Shown: in pieces, positions 23,982 to 33,658 of the stretch | How positions within the stretch are numbered: position 1 is the first letter of the stretch | How the letters are laid out: every line of letters begins with the position of its first letter | NCBI GenBank assembly: GCA_947496375.1 | Contig: CANMCY010000022.1 | Location: 1-37,337, forward strand | Source: Flavobacteriales bacterium | Lineage (GTDB): Bacteria > Bacteroidota > Bacteroidia > NS11-12g > UBA955 | Reading direction: 5' to 3' | Length of the DNA: 37,337 nucleotides | Position numbers and translations under genes: made by a program | Notes under the pieces: model-generated | What the model saw: only the letters and a program-made list of their open reading frames with translations | Told to the model about the DNA's origin: nothing | Databases searched by the model: none

Positions 23982-25139
23982 ATGGCTTTCTATCATAAAT
24001 CCGGCACCATACCAGACAAAAGACACACACAGTTTCGCAAGCCCAACGGAGACCTGTATTCAGAAGAATTGTTCAGCACTGAGGGTTTCAACAGTATTTA
24101 TTCCCTGATATACCATTGCCACCCCCCTACATTAGTATCCCAAATAGGGGAGCCCTATAGCGTAGAGCCCAAGATTGCGATGGCCAAAAACATGCAACAC
24201 CGCAGCTACCTCACCTGGAAAGTGCCGGCAGAATCAGATTACATCAAAAGTCGTAAAGTGTTGCTTATGAATCATGATATACAAATAGGAGTTGCTGCAC
24301 CATCGCAAAGTATGCACGATTACTTTTTCAAAAACGCCGATGGTGATGAGGTCCTCTTTATTCATGAAGGTGAGGGATACCTGGAAACCATCTACGGACG
24401 CATAGATTTTGAATACGGTGATTACCTGGTGATACCCAGAGGCACCATTTATAAATTGCATTTTAACAGTTCAAACAATCGGGTCTTTTTTGTAGAATCA
24501 CCCAATCCTGTGTATCCTCCCAAGCGCTACCAGAATAGCATGGGACAGTTGCTTGAGCATTCCCCTTACTGCGAACGCGACATTAAATTGCCCCATGGGC
24601 TGCAAACCCATGATGAAAAAGGGGAGTTTAAGGTAATGATAAAAAAACAGGGAAATATTTGGCCATATACCTACGCTACGCATCCATTTGACGCGATTGG
24701 ATGGGATGGCTTTTTGTATCCCTTTGGTTTCAGTATTCACAATTATGAGCCCATAACAGGCAGACTGCACATGCCACCGCCCATCCACCAGACTTTTGAA
24801 GGCAAGGGATACGTTATTTGTAGTTTTGTTCCGCGCCTATATGATTATCATCCCTTGAGCGTTCCTGCACCCTACAATCACAGCAATGTGGACAGTGATG
24901 AAATTCTATATTACGTGGATGGCGACTTTATGAGCCGCAAACATGTGGAGCGTGGTATGATTACCCTTCACCCTAAAGGAATCCCTCATGGCCCGCACCC
25001 CGGAACGGTGGAAAAGAGTCTGGGACAGAAAGAAACCCGTGAACTGGCGGTGATGATAGATCCGTTTTCCCCTTTAATGATCACCGAAGAAGCCCTAAAT
25101 CTGGAAGATCCAACCTACTGGAAAAGCTGGGTTGAATAA
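23982..25139 (+). CDS. hmgA: Homogentisate 1,2-dioxygenase
   Basis: 385-aa cytoplasmic non-heme Fe(II) ring-cleaving dioxygenase of tyrosine/phenylalanine degradation (homogentisate to maleylacetoacetate). Cupin-type sequence with DEVLFIHEGEGYLET (122-136) and GDYLVIPRGTIYKL (146-159). The C-terminal active-site region contains PPIHQTFEGKGYVICSFVPR (266-285), PAPYNHSNVDSDEILYYVDG (295-314, likely ligands H300 and E307 or D306) and PKGIPHGPHPG (331-341, third ligand H336). It is shorter than the human enzyme (445 aa) and resembles the compact bacterial form. The ATG start follows a TAnnTTTG box. The Asp-box protein gene follows 18 bp later, but a functional link with it is not apparent. No other tyrosine-catabolism gene is adjacent. 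Confidence 0.93.
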   Translation: MAFYHKSGTIPDKRHTQFRKPNGDLYSEELFSTEGFNSIYSLIYHCHPPTLVSQIGEPYSVEPKIAMAKNMQHRSYLTWKVPAESDYIKSRKVLLMNHDIQIGVAAPSQSMHDYFFKNADGDEVLFIHEGEGYLETIYGRIDFEYGDYLVIPRGTIYKLHFNSSNNRVFFVESPNPVYPPKRYQNSMGQLLEHSPYCERDIKLPHGLQTHDEKGEFKVMIKKQGNIWPYTYATHPFDAIGWDGFLYPFGFSIHNYEPITGRLHMPPPIHQTFEGKGYVICSFVPRLYDYHPLSVPAPYNHSNVDSDEILYYVDGDFMSRKHVERGMITLHPKGIPHGPHPGTVEKSLGQKETRELAVMIDPFSPLMITEEALNLEDPTYWKSWVE

Positions 25140-25157
25140 AATTGTAACTATCTTTAA

Positions 25158-28100
25158 ATGAAATCTTTAAAAATCTTTTCTTGCTTTATTTTAGGGTGTT
25201 TTAGCACCCTAAATTATGCCCAGGTTAACCCTAAAAATTACAGCAAAAAGGTTAATAAAACCTACAAAAAGCTGACAAAAAAAGCTTCGGCAAACACAGA
25301 TAGTCGCGATGAAAAGAAAACGGCTACCCCAAATCTTTTCTGGGCGCAGGAATACATTGCCACCATGGACCCAATAACGGGCAAACCTGCACCTAAAAAT
25401 GTGATGACTGCCATACAGCAAAGCATGGCTAAAAAAGACCTGGGTCGAAGGGCCATGCCGGGTATGGCTGTTACGCCCTGGGTAGAACGTGGCCCCAACA
25501 ATGTTGGCGGCAGAACCCGTGCGCTGTCCTGGGATCCCACAAGTTCCACCGGGAAAAAAGTGTGGTCGGGTGCTGTCACAGGTGGATTGTGGTATAACAA
25601 TGATATAACAAGCGCCAGCAGCAAATGGACACAGGTGAGCGGTTTGTGGAGCAACCTCACCGTAAGTTGTATGGCCTGGGATCCTGTCAACCCGGGAACC
25701 GGCTATGCAGGCACAGGAGAGGGCTATGGTACTACTAGCAGCACTTCCAGGGGGTTCGGCATCTGGAAAACCACCGATTCAGGTAAAACCTGGAATCAGT
25801 TATCTTCCACCACCGGTTACTTCTACGTGCTTGATATTGAAGTCCGAAATGAAAATGGCACCGGCGTAGTTTATGCCGCAGTGGATGCCGGGACCTACCA
25901 GGGTACTACTTTTAATTTAAATACCTATGGATTGTATCGCAGTGTTAATGGCGGTAGTTCATGGACCAACGTAATCTCAAATGCGCCCAATAGCCAGAAA
26001 TTTGCCGTTGCAGACATAGAAATTGCCGCAGATAATCGCATCTGGATTGGAACCCGCAACAATCCGTATGCAGGAACAGACAGGGGAGCTGGCCGTGTTA
26101 TGTATAGTGATAATGGCACCACGTGGAATACCAGCTATACACACACCAACAAAACGGGCAGGGTGGAAGTGGCCATAGCACCTGGCAAACCCAGAACCGT
26201 GTATGCCATGATTGAACACAATCAGACAGTCGATGCTATTGTTGCTACCTATGACAAGGGAGCCAACTGGACATCGAGAACAGAGCCGGACGACGCTGAC
26301 AATGGAATACCTAACACGGATTTTTCAAGAGGACAGGGCTGGTATGACTTAATACTGGCGGTTGATCCTAATGATTCTATGGTGGTTTATGCCGGAGCCA
26401 TTAATCTGTTTCGCAGCGCAAACGGCGGTGCAAACTGGACCCAGATCAGCAAATGGTCAAATAATGCCAGTATGAACAATCTGAATTGTCCTTATGTACA
26501 TGCAGATCAACACGCATTCGTATTTAAGCCCGGCAGCAGTTCTACCTGTGTTATTGGAAATGACGGTGGTGTTTTTTACAGCAGCAATATTGCATCTGCC
26601 GCAAGCAGCTCTACGGCTATTGCAGAACGCACGCTTGACTACAGCACGGTGCAATACTATTGGGGCGATATGGCACAAACCTCTGGCTCTAATCTAATGA
26701 TTGCCGGAGCCCAGGACAACGGTAGTCACCGATTCACCACCGCCGGCAAAAATGCAGTAGGTGGTCTCACCGGTGGGGATGGAGCGTATTGTTTTATTTC
26801 CCAATCCAACAGCAATAAACAAATAACAAGCTACGTATACAATCAGTATTATTATACCCTTGACAACTGGACTACGCCCTCTGCATTTCAGCTAATATCG
26901 GATGGTACCACAGGCAGGTTTATCAACCCCGCCGAATGGGATGATAACGGAAGTGGTCTGTTTTCGGCCAAAGGAAATGGTACTTTATACAGAAGAACTC
27001 TAACCACGAGTCCGGGAACACTGCAAACCATCACGTTTGGGGGTAGTAATTACGCCAGCGCTATCAAAGCATACAAACTGGGAACAGGGAAAACCAGACT
27101 TTGGGTTGGTAATGAGGCCGGAAAAATCTTTGTGACGGATGATGCATGGGCTACAACGCCCGTGTTTACGGATAAATCAACGGGTATAAATGCAGGTTAT
27201 ATTTCAGACATCAATGCGTTGAGGGGAGGGGATACGTTGGCGATAACCCTTACTAATTATGGCTTGCGAAACATCTATATTTCCCTTGATGGTGGAACTA
27301 CATGGACCCAAAAAGAAGGCAACCTGCCCGATATCCCAGTCTGGAGTATTCTTTTAAACCCCAATAAAACCGGTGAGGCCATTGTAGGAACAGAGGCCGG
27401 TATCTATGGTACTGACAATATTTACGCCACCAGTCCGGTATGGACCGCCTATACTGCGGGTATTGGTTTTGTAAAAATGAGAAATCTCAGGTATCGCGCT
27501 GCAGACAAAATGTTAATGGCAGTTACACATGGCAGGGGAGTCTTTACCAGCGATGCCTGGGCCAAAAACTTACCCTTACCTGCTTTTGGCACCAGTAAGC
27601 GGGATGTATGTACCAACCAATCTGTAACATTTACCGACAGTACCATCAACGATCCCACGGCATGGAGCTGGGCTATCACTCCTTCAAATGCTGTGTACAT
27701 ATCAGGCACAGACAGTACCAAAAAGAATCCTGTGGTTCGGTTTACCAAAGGTGGTGTTTATCAGATTAAATTGACCGCCACAAACGCTATTGGCAGCAAT
27801 TTTATTGTGAAATCAAACTGGGTAACCGTTACAGATACTGTGCCTTTTAGCGCCACTGTAAATATGAGCCGCAACGGATTTTGTAATGGTGATACATTTA
27901 CTTTGTCAGTAAACGTTCCCACTGCCTTACAGGGAACGATTACATCTTATTTATGGACAAGAAACACCACAAATACTGTCACGTCATCGACTTATAAGCT
28001 GGCCCCTAACAAAAACGACAGCTTTAGTGTGTTGCTAAGCAGCAATAAAAAATGCGTTTCGCCAACTTCCATCCGCACAAATGTGGTAAGACCCGTGATT

Positions 28101-28829
28101 TACGATATTGTCAACGCATCGGCTAAAATTTCAGCGGGAATTGGTTGTACAGGAAGGCCTTTGACACTTACGGTGACGGGCACAAACACTGGCAGTAATC
28201 CAAGTTGGAGCTGGTTTAAAAACGGAAGTCCCGAAACAGGTAATATGTCTACCTTGAACATACCAGCGCCTGTGAACGGTGACAAATACTGGGCGACTAT
28301 TAATGTGGCGGGACCTTGTGTGCGGCCGGCCAATGAAATCAAATCAGATACTGCCATTCTTGCACTCAACAACACACCAGCCACACCGCAGGTAAGCCGA
28401 AATTTTGATACCTTATTTGCACAAAATTTGGGCAATGGTACCTATCAGTGGTTCAGGGCAGGTGTTTTAGCCGGTAATGGCATGGTTTTCAGGGCGATGT
28501 CAAATGGCGATTATCGCTGTGTATATACGGAAAACGGATGTGCGAGTGACAGTAGCCAAACATTGGTTTTCAACAGTCTTAGGTTGCAAGATTTTAACAG
28601 TCTACAGGTATTGTTCCCAAATCCTGCGGCTTCTTTTGTTATGTTGCCCGCTGAATCCTCTGTAAGTAGGAGTGCGGCTATTTATGACAGTAAAGGAAGG
28701 CTGGTGAAGATTATAACCCTGACAAATGCTGTCAATTATGCTTTCAGAATAGAAATAAAGGACTTAAAAACTGGCGGTTATTTTATTCAAACACAAAGTG
28801 GTAAGGCATACAGGTTTATTAAAGAATAA
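25158..28829 (+). CDS. Secreted Asp-box (VPS10/sortilin-like) protein with PKD/Ig domains and T9SS type A sorting domain
   Basis: 1223-aa secreted protein. Signal peptide: FSCFILGCFSTLNYA, cleaved near AQV. A lysine-rich stretch follows (about 25-55). Residues of about 105-800 form a beta-propeller-like region with repeated Asp-box motifs: TTDSGKTWNQ, SVNGGSSWTN, SDNGTTWNT, YDKGANWTS, SANGGANWTQ and SLDGGTTWTQ, the pattern of VPS10/sortilin and sialidase-type propellers. Then come a PKD-like domain (VTFTDSTINDPTAWSWAI, later FTKGGVYQIKLTATNAIG) and Ig-like modules. The last ~75 residues (LQVLFPNPAASFVML, later AIYDSKGRLVK) are a T9SS type A sorting domain. No catalytic residues can be assigned, so it may be a binding or adhesive surface protein. 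The next gene starts 3 bp after its stop. Confidence 0.92.
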   Translation: MKSLKIFSCFILGCFSTLNYAQVNPKNYSKKVNKTYKKLTKKASANTDSRDEKKTATPNLFWAQEYIATMDPITGKPAPKNVMTAIQQSMAKKDLGRRAMPGMAVTPWVERGPNNVGGRTRALSWDPTSSTGKKVWSGAVTGGLWYNNDITSASSKWTQVSGLWSNLTVSCMAWDPVNPGTGYAGTGEGYGTTSSTSRGFGIWKTTDSGKTWNQLSSTTGYFYVLDIEVRNENGTGVVYAAVDAGTYQGTTFNLNTYGLYRSVNGGSSWTNVISNAPNSQKFAVADIEIAADNRIWIGTRNNPYAGTDRGAGRVMYSDNGTTWNTSYTHTNKTGRVEVAIAPGKPRTVYAMIEHNQTVDAIVATYDKGANWTSRTEPDDADNGIPNTDFSRGQGWYDLILAVDPNDSMVVYAGAINLFRSANGGANWTQISKWSNNASMNNLNCPYVHADQHAFVFKPGSSSTCVIGNDGGVFYSSNIASAASSSTAIAERTLDYSTVQYYWGDMAQTSGSNLMIAGAQDNGSHRFTTAGKNAVGGLTGGDGAYCFISQSNSNKQITSYVYNQYYYTLDNWTTPSAFQLISDGTTGRFINPAEWDDNGSGLFSAKGNGTLYRRTLTTSPGTLQTITFGGSNYASAIKAYKLGTGKTRLWVGNEAGKIFVTDDAWATTPVFTDKSTGINAGYISDINALRGGDTLAITLTNYGLRNIYISLDGGTTWTQKEGNLPDIPVWSILLNPNKTGEAIVGTEAGIYGTDNIYATSPVWTAYTAGIGFVKMRNLRYRAADKMLMAVTHGRGVFTSDAWAKNLPLPAFGTSKRDVCTNQSVTFTDSTINDPTAWSWAITPSNAVYISGTDSTKKNPVVRFTKGGVYQIKLTATNAIGSNFIVKSNWVTVTDTVPFSATVNMSRNGFCNGDTFTLSVNVPTALQGTITSYLWTRNTTNTVTSSTYKLAPNKNDSFSVLLSSNKKCVSPTSIRTNVVRPVIYDIVNASAKISAGIGCTGRPLTLTVTGTNTGSNPSWSWFKNGSPETGNMSTLNIPAPVNGDKYWATINVAGPCVRPANEIKSDTAILALNNTPATPQVSRNFDTLFAQNLGNGTYQWFRAGVLAGNGMVFRAMSNGDYRCVYTENGCASDSSQTLVFNSLRLQDFNSLQVLFPNPAASFVMLPAESSVSRSAAIYDSKGRLVKIITLTNAVNYAFRIEIKDLKTGGYFIQTQSGKAYRFIKE
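25190..25213 (+). other. Stable hairpin near the 5' end of the Asp-box gene
   Basis: TTTAGGGTG, loop TTTTAG, CACCCTAAA: a perfect 9-bp stem about 32 bp inside the coding region, within the signal-peptide codons. No T-run follows, so it is not a classical terminator. It may affect mRNA stability or translation, or may be chance. Confidence 0.4.
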
Positions 28830-28832
28830 ACA

Positions 28833-29675
28833 TTGCGTTTAAAAATAGGAGGAGTACCCGAACATTTCAACCTGTTGTGGCAAATGCCATATACGCGGGA
28901 AGTTTTTAGAAGCCGCGGCATAACCTATGAATGGCTTGATTTTCCCGGGGGGACAGGCGCTATGTCTGAAGCACTGAGTCATGGGAAAATTGATATTGCC
29001 ATCATGCTTACGGAGGGTGCAATTGCCGGAGTGGTTGGTGGTGAGAGGTTCAGAATCAGATTACCGTTTGTATTGTCACCGCTTATTTGGGGTGTGTTTG
29101 TCAATGCACAAAAAGTGAATGCATTGCCTGATTTTGAAAAAGCCCGATTTGCTGTCAGCAGAATAAACAGTGGCAGCCATCTAATGGCAAGATTTTATGC
29201 CCAAAGGGAAGCCGGATTGACCTTAGGCAACCATCAGTTTGTAATTACCCACAATATTGATGGTGCAAGGAAGGCACTTGAAGAAGGAGCAGCAGATTTT
29301 TTTCTGTGGGAAAAATACATGACTGCAACATGGGTTGAAAAAGGAGAGTTTTGTCAGGTTGGCGAAATTACCGCACCATGGCCGGCATTTGTGTTTGTAA
29401 CCCGTGAACATGAATTTTTAGATTTTTCGGTAATTGGTGATGCGTTGCATGAAGCACTTGATAATTTTTACAGCGGTGATATCATGGATTGGATTGGATC
29501 TTTGTCAGAAAAATTTGATCTCTCAGAAGATCATGCCAGAGAATGGTTGGGAAGAATAAAATATTACGACGGTAGTAGTTATTGGCCGGATAGTATCATG
29601 GCCGCTGCCATGCTGATGCATGAGAATGACATGATAAACCGTGTGCCTAGACTTTCAGAACTATTGGTTACATAA
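28833..29675 (+). CDS. Cytosolic substrate-binding-protein-fold (NMT1/SBP-like) protein
   Basis: 280-aa protein without a signal peptide: the first strand (LKIGGVPEHFN) begins at residue 3. The sequence follows the periplasmic-binding-protein type II layout: a strand, GGTGAMSEALSHGKIDIAIMLTEGA (40-65), the hinge region LSPLIWGVFVNA, RFAVSRINSGSHLMARFYA, then DGARKALEEGAADFFLWEK and APWPAFVFVTREHEF. Such signal-less homologues of ABC substrate-binding/NMT1-THI5 proteins occur in bacteria and yeasts, and their ligand is largely unknown. Start is TTG at 28833, 3 bp after the preceding stop; no ATG fits. No ABC permease or ATPase lies nearby. The gene is followed by a hairpin terminator shared with the convergent gene. 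Confidence 0.82.
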   Translation: MRLKIGGVPEHFNLLWQMPYTREVFRSRGITYEWLDFPGGTGAMSEALSHGKIDIAIMLTEGAIAGVVGGERFRIRLPFVLSPLIWGVFVNAQKVNALPDFEKARFAVSRINSGSHLMARFYAQREAGLTLGNHQFVITHNIDGARKALEEGAADFFLWEKYMTATWVEKGEFCQVGEITAPWPAFVFVTREHEFLDFSVIGDALHEALDNFYSGDIMDWIGSLSEKFDLSEDHAREWLGRIKYYDGSSYWPDSIMAAAMLMHENDMINRVPRLSELLVT

Positions 29676-29705
29676 TTTACATTATGTTAAGTAAAGTTTT
29701 CGGTA

Positions 29706-29729
29706 AATAAGGGGATTGCTCCCCTTATT
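29706..29729. terminator. Bidirectional hairpin terminator
   Basis: A perfect 9-bp stem AATAAGGGG / CCCCTTATT with a 6-nt loop (ATTGCT) lies between the convergent stops at 29675 and 29737. It is flanked by A/T-rich sequence and supplies a terminal TTATT on both strands, so it can serve both genes. Confidence 0.72.
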
Positions 29730-29736
29730 CTGATTA

Positions 29737-30963
29737 TTACTTTATGGATTGAAGATTCTTTATTTGAGCTCCGTAGGCATCTGCGGCGGCCTTATCTCCC
29801 ATTTCAACAGAGCATTGTTTCAATGCTTTGTAAATATTGATTTGGTCTTCTATACCATAAGCGGTGTTTTCGCTGGCTTTTTCAAGATGTGTTCTAGCAC
29901 GACCAAACAACGTAATTAAACTGGCATTGAGTTCTTTCAGTTTTGCTGCATTAGCCCTTGCCATTTGATCATAGTATTTTTTACTTTCATATTTCATCAA
30001 TGCCAGACCATAGTTAAACTGTGCATCATAGTTAAACTCATCCAGCTCAATTGCCTTCTGGTAATCTGAAATGCATGCATCATGTTTGCCGGCTTGTTCG
30101 TTCAAATATGCACGGGTATAATACCACTTTGAATCAGGACTGTTTTCGATTTGCTTATTTACATCATCCATCAGTTTATCCACTTTATTGATGCTCACAA
30201 AGTGGTTTACCAGAACCTGAAACATGCCATTATCTCCGGGGGCTCTTTCCAGGCCAAGGCGAATCATCCTTTCTGCACCGGCAGTATCACCCGATTCGAG
30301 GTATACTTTGCCCATAGATTCAAAAACTACGGTGGAGTTAGAACCTTGATCTATCAATGACTGTAGGATTTCTTTTTTCACTGTAGGATTGGTAGAAACC
30401 ATGGCCAGGTTAGCAAAACGGTCAACCAGGAATTTCCTTTTAATGTTTTGTCTTTCTAGTGAATTGATGGTGGCTGTATCAATTTTCACCATTTCATCAT
30501 ACAGAAAAATGATAATTTTATAATATTCCAGCAAATCATCGTACTTCTTCTCTCCCAGCAGCTCCTCCGATTCATTAAAAGCTACCCCAAAGCTGGTGGC
30601 GCATTCCAGGGCGGCCACGTCTATGTCATCAGGTAGTTTTTTATCAGTGGACTTTATAAACTGCATCATACTATAGCCGGATTTAAAGCCCGATTTAGCT
30701 GAGGAATCTTTCAGCAGTTCATTGCCACGCATGTTGAAAACCCGGCTGTAAACCATGGCGCGGGCCAGCCACATACGATTATTATTGGCTGTTTTGGGGT
30801 CTTTAAACGCCTCGTCAATGTAGTTTTTGCCTTCCAGTACGTCGCCGGCACTGTTACTTTTTTCACCTTCAATGGCGTAAAAAGCACTTTTTACCTTAGA
30901 CATCTGCGCCTGAGCGCCTGCAGCCAGAAGGACTACAGCCATAAATAAGCTCCATTTTTTCAT
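29737..30963 (-). CDS. Exported TPR-repeat protein downstream of gyrA
   Basis: 408-aa protein from the ATG at 30963, which lies one base after the gyrA stop (TAATATG). Longer in-frame starts overlap gyrA and lack the signal peptide at the N-terminus. Signal peptide: MKKWSLFMAVVLLAAGAQAQ. The mature part is alpha-helical with tetratricopeptide-like repeats, clearest at about 215-320 (VFESMGKVYLESGDTAGAER, WYYTRAYLNEQAGKHDAC, YDAQFNYGLALMKY). It is likely periplasmic and scaffolds protein-protein contacts. The 1-bp spacing makes it translationally coupled to gyrA, although no functional relation to gyrase is evident. Its transcript ends at the hairpin at 29706-29729. A similar gyrA-TPR order is, as I recall, common in Bacteroidota. 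Confidence 0.88.
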   Translation of the reverse strand: MKKWSLFMAVVLLAAGAQAQMSKVKSAFYAIEGEKSNSAGDVLEGKNYIDEAFKDPKTANNNRMWLARAMVYSRVFNMRGNELLKDSSAKSGFKSGYSMMQFIKSTDKKLPDDIDVAALECATSFGVAFNESEELLGEKKYDDLLEYYKIIIFLYDEMVKIDTATINSLERQNIKRKFLVDRFANLAMVSTNPTVKKEILQSLIDQGSNSTVVFESMGKVYLESGDTAGAERMIRLGLERAPGDNGMFQVLVNHFVSINKVDKLMDDVNKQIENSPDSKWYYTRAYLNEQAGKHDACISDYQKAIELDEFNYDAQFNYGLALMKYESKKYYDQMARANAAKLKELNASLITLFGRARTHLEKASENTAYGIEDQINIYKALKQCSVEMGDKAAADAYGAQIKNLQSIK

Positions 30964-30964
30964 A

Positions 30965-33505
30965 TTATACATTATCTTGGTTTTCAGGTGTGGGTGTTTC
31001 ACCGGCATCAGTGGCTTCTCCACCTTCGGTCAGTTCCTCTTCATCATCTTCACGAGGAACAGCCGCAATTCCGGCAATGCTGTCTTTTTCTTTAATATTA
31101 ATCAGACGAACACCCTGTGTAGCTCTGCCCATTACCCTCAGTTTATCAGCAGCCATCCTTATCGTCATGCCGCTTTTATTGATGATCATGAGACCGTCTG
31201 CGTCGGTTACGGAGAGTATACCCACCAAATCGCCGGTTTTTTCGGTAACCTGAATGGTTTTTACTCCCTTGCCTCCGCGCCCTGTGATTCTGTAATCGTC
31301 CAGGTCGCTTCGTTTGCCGTATCCTTTTTCGCTAACTACCAGCATGGTGGCCTCCTTATTATCAGGATTAACACAAACCATGCCAATTACTTCATCTTTG
31401 GCTCCTTCAAGTGTTACACCCCTCACCCCTGCTGCGGTTCGTCCCATAGGTCTAACCGTTTTTTCAGAGAAACGAATGGCTTTACCGCTTTTCTTGGCAA
31501 TTAACACTTCGCTGTTACCATCGGTAAGGCATGCCTGCAGCAATTCATCTCCTTCCCTGACCGTGATAGCGTTGATACCATTGGTTCTTGGGCGGCTGTA
31601 GGCTTCCAGGGAAGTCTTTTTAACAGTGCCTTTTTTGGTAACCATAATAATGAAGTTATTATTCAGGTAGTCTTCATCTTTCAGGTTAATTACATTCAGA
31701 TATGCTTTGATTTTATCATCCTGAGGAATCTGAATTAGGTTCTGGATGGGACGACCCTTGGTGGCTTTTTGTCCTTCCGGAATTTCATATACCTTTAACC
31801 AGAAGCACCTTCCCTGCTCTGTAAAGAGCAGCAAATAGTTGTGGGTGCTGGCAACAAACAGGTGCTCTACAAAGTCTTCGTCACGATGGGCCACGCCTCT
31901 TAATCCTTTTCCACCGCGGTTTTGTTCTTTATACTCTTCTAGGCGTGTACGCTTGATATAGCCCATGTGACTGATGGTAACCACCACTTCCTCATTGGGA
32001 ATTAAATCTTCGATGTTGATTTCTTCCGCATTGAATTCTATGCGGGTTCTGCGCTCATCACCGTACTTTTCTTTCACTTCCTGCAATTCGGTTTTGATGA
32101 TACCCATCCGCATTTCTTCGCTTGCCAGTATGCTTTCAAGGTATTCTATCTCCTTCATTACCTCATTGTATTCGTCACGGATTTTGTCGCGCTCCAGGCC
32201 TGTAAGACGCTGTAAGCGCATATCCAGAATGGCCTTGGACTGTATTTCAGATAATCCGAATTTGGACATCAGCCCTTCCCTGGCTTCATCCGGTGTTCTG
32301 CTGCTGCGTATCAGTGCAATTACCTCATCCAGGTGATCGAGGGCGATAAGCAGGCCTTCCAGTATATGAATTCGCTTTCTCGCTTCGGCCAACAGGTAAT
32401 TGGTTCTGCGCAATACAATCTCATGTCTGTGATTCACATAGTGACGAATCATGTCTTTGAGATTGAGCATTTCGGGTTTGCCGTGAACCAGGGCTATGTT
32501 GTTTACGGAGAAACTGGTCTGCAGTGGTGTGTACTTATAAAGCTGATTAAGGATTACATTGGGTATGGCGTCCCTTTTTAAATCAAATACCACCCGCATC
32601 CCTTGTCGTCCGCTTTCATCGCGAACAGCCGATATTCCTTCAATTACTTTTTCGTTGATTAAATCAACGGTTTTTATAATAATCTGCGAAGGCGTAACCT
32701 GGTAGGGTACTTCAGTAACCACAATCATTTCTTTACCGGTAGAACTGGTTTCAAACTCTGCTTTTCCGCGAATTACCACCCTGCCCCTGCCCGATTCAAA
32801 GGCATCCTTCAGTCCTTCTACACCGTAAATAACCCCACCTGTCGGGAAATCAGGGCCTTTCACGTGCTGCATCAGTTCTGCAATTGTGATGTCGTTGTTG
32901 TCTATGTAAGAACAGATACCATCACAAACCTCTGAAAGATTATGCGGAGCCATGTTAGTGGCCATACCCACGGCAATTCCACTGGCACCATTCACCAGCA
33001 GATTGGGGATTTTGGCAGGCATGACTGTGGGCTCCTCCAGACTTTCATCAAAATTGGGCCTGAAATCAACTGTATCTTTATCGATATCGGTCATCATTTC
33101 CTCAGCCAGTTTTCTAAGTCTGGCCTCGGTATATCGCATCGCGGCCGGTGGATCACCGTCTATGGAACCAAAGTTTCCCTGACCATCCACCATGGGATAG
33201 CGCAAACTCCAGTTTTGTGCCATACGTACCATGGTATCATATACGCTGCTGTCTCCGTGAGGGTGATATTTACCCAACACCTCACCTACAATACGGGCAG
33301 ATTTTTTGTAAGGCCTGTTAGAAGCCAGCCCCAGCTCTACCATTCCATATAAAACCCGGCGATGCACCGGTTTTAAACCATCCCGCACGTCAGGCAGTGC
33401 ACGGGAAACAATTACCGACATTGAATAATCAATGTAGGCGGTCTTCATCTCATCCTCGATGTTAATCGGGATGATTTTTTCATTCAATTCTTCGTTATTA
33501 TCCAT
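30965..33505 (-). CDS. gyrA: DNA gyrase subunit A
   Basis: 846-aa type IIA topoisomerase subunit that breaks and rejoins DNA during ATP-driven negative supercoiling, forming A2B2 with GyrB. Breakage-reunion domain: [26 protein letters not shown] (79-95) and the catalytic tyrosine in [10 protein letters not shown] (Y125). The quinolone-determining positions are Ser86 and Asp90, the susceptible type. The C-terminal beta-pinwheel contains the GyrA box QNRGGKG, which separates gyrase from ParC. The end is a strongly acidic tail (DDEEELTEG). The open frame extends to 33568, but the family N-terminus starts at the ATG at 33505 ([10 protein letters not shown]). gyrB is not in the window. The TPR gene follows one base after its stop. 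Confidence 0.96.
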   Translation of the reverse strand: MDNNEELNEKIIPINIEDEMKTAYIDYSMSVIVSRALPDVRDGLKPVHRRVLYGMVELGLASNRPYKKSARIVGEVLGKYHPHGDSSVYDTMVRMAQNWSLRYPMVDGQGNFGSIDGDPPAAMRYTEARLRKLAEEMMTDIDKDTVDFRPNFDESLEEPTVMPAKIPNLLVNGASGIAVGMATNMAPHNLSEVCDGICSYIDNNDITIAELMQHVKGPDFPTGGVIYGVEGLKDAFESGRGRVVIRGKAEFETSSTGKEMIVVTEVPYQVTPSQIIIKTVDLINEKVIEGISAVRDESGRQGMRVVFDLKRDAIPNVILNQLYKYTPLQTSFSVNNIALVHGKPEMLNLKDMIRHYVNHRHEIVLRRTNYLLAEARKRIHILEGLLIALDHLDEVIALIRSSRTPDEAREGLMSKFGLSEIQSKAILDMRLQRLTGLERDKIRDEYNEVMKEIEYLESILASEEMRMGIIKTELQEVKEKYGDERRTRIEFNAEEINIEDLIPNEEVVVTISHMGYIKRTRLEEYKEQNRGGKGLRGVAHRDEDFVEHLFVASTHNYLLLFTEQGRCFWLKVYEIPEGQKATKGRPIQNLIQIPQDDKIKAYLNVINLKDEDYLNNNFIIMVTKKGTVKKTSLEAYSRPRTNGINAITVREGDELLQACLTDGNSEVLIAKKSGKAIRFSEKTVRPMGRTAAGVRGVTLEGAKDEVIGMVCVNPDNKEATMLVVSEKGYGKRSDLDDYRITGRGGKGVKTIQVTEKTGDLVGILSVTDADGLMIINKSGMTIRMAADKLRVMGRATQGVRLINIKEKDSIAGIAAVPREDDEEELTEGGEATDAGETPTPENQDNV

Positions 33506-33602
33506 TGTTTTGACAACTTGTTGCAAGTTACGTGTTTCAACCCCTTGTTGGGCATGGGTTTTGCCCACATTTTATGGACATTTTTAGTCAGATTTATAAG
33601 TC

Positions 33603-33638
33603 AAAAAAAAGGGCCACACCATCAAAGTGTAGCCCTTT
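33603..33638 (-). terminator. Rho-independent terminator of the M16 peptidase gene
   Basis: On the minus strand, AAAGGGCTACAC, a 7-nt loop, and GTGTGGCCCTTT form a 12-bp stem with one T-G pair, followed by a run of eight T. It lies 20 bp after the M16 peptidase stop and separates that gene from gyrA. Confidence 0.88.
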
Positions 33639-33658
33639 ATTAATCATTTAATCGTTAA

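Noticed and set aside
33520-33531. Possible promoter box before gyrA (TAACTTGC)
   Set aside because: It lacks a T relative to TAnnTTTG and no -33 element is seen; too weak to list.
33506-33568. Longer N-terminus for GyrA
   Set aside because: It adds residues not found in the family; the ATG at 33505 gives the normal MDNNEEL start.
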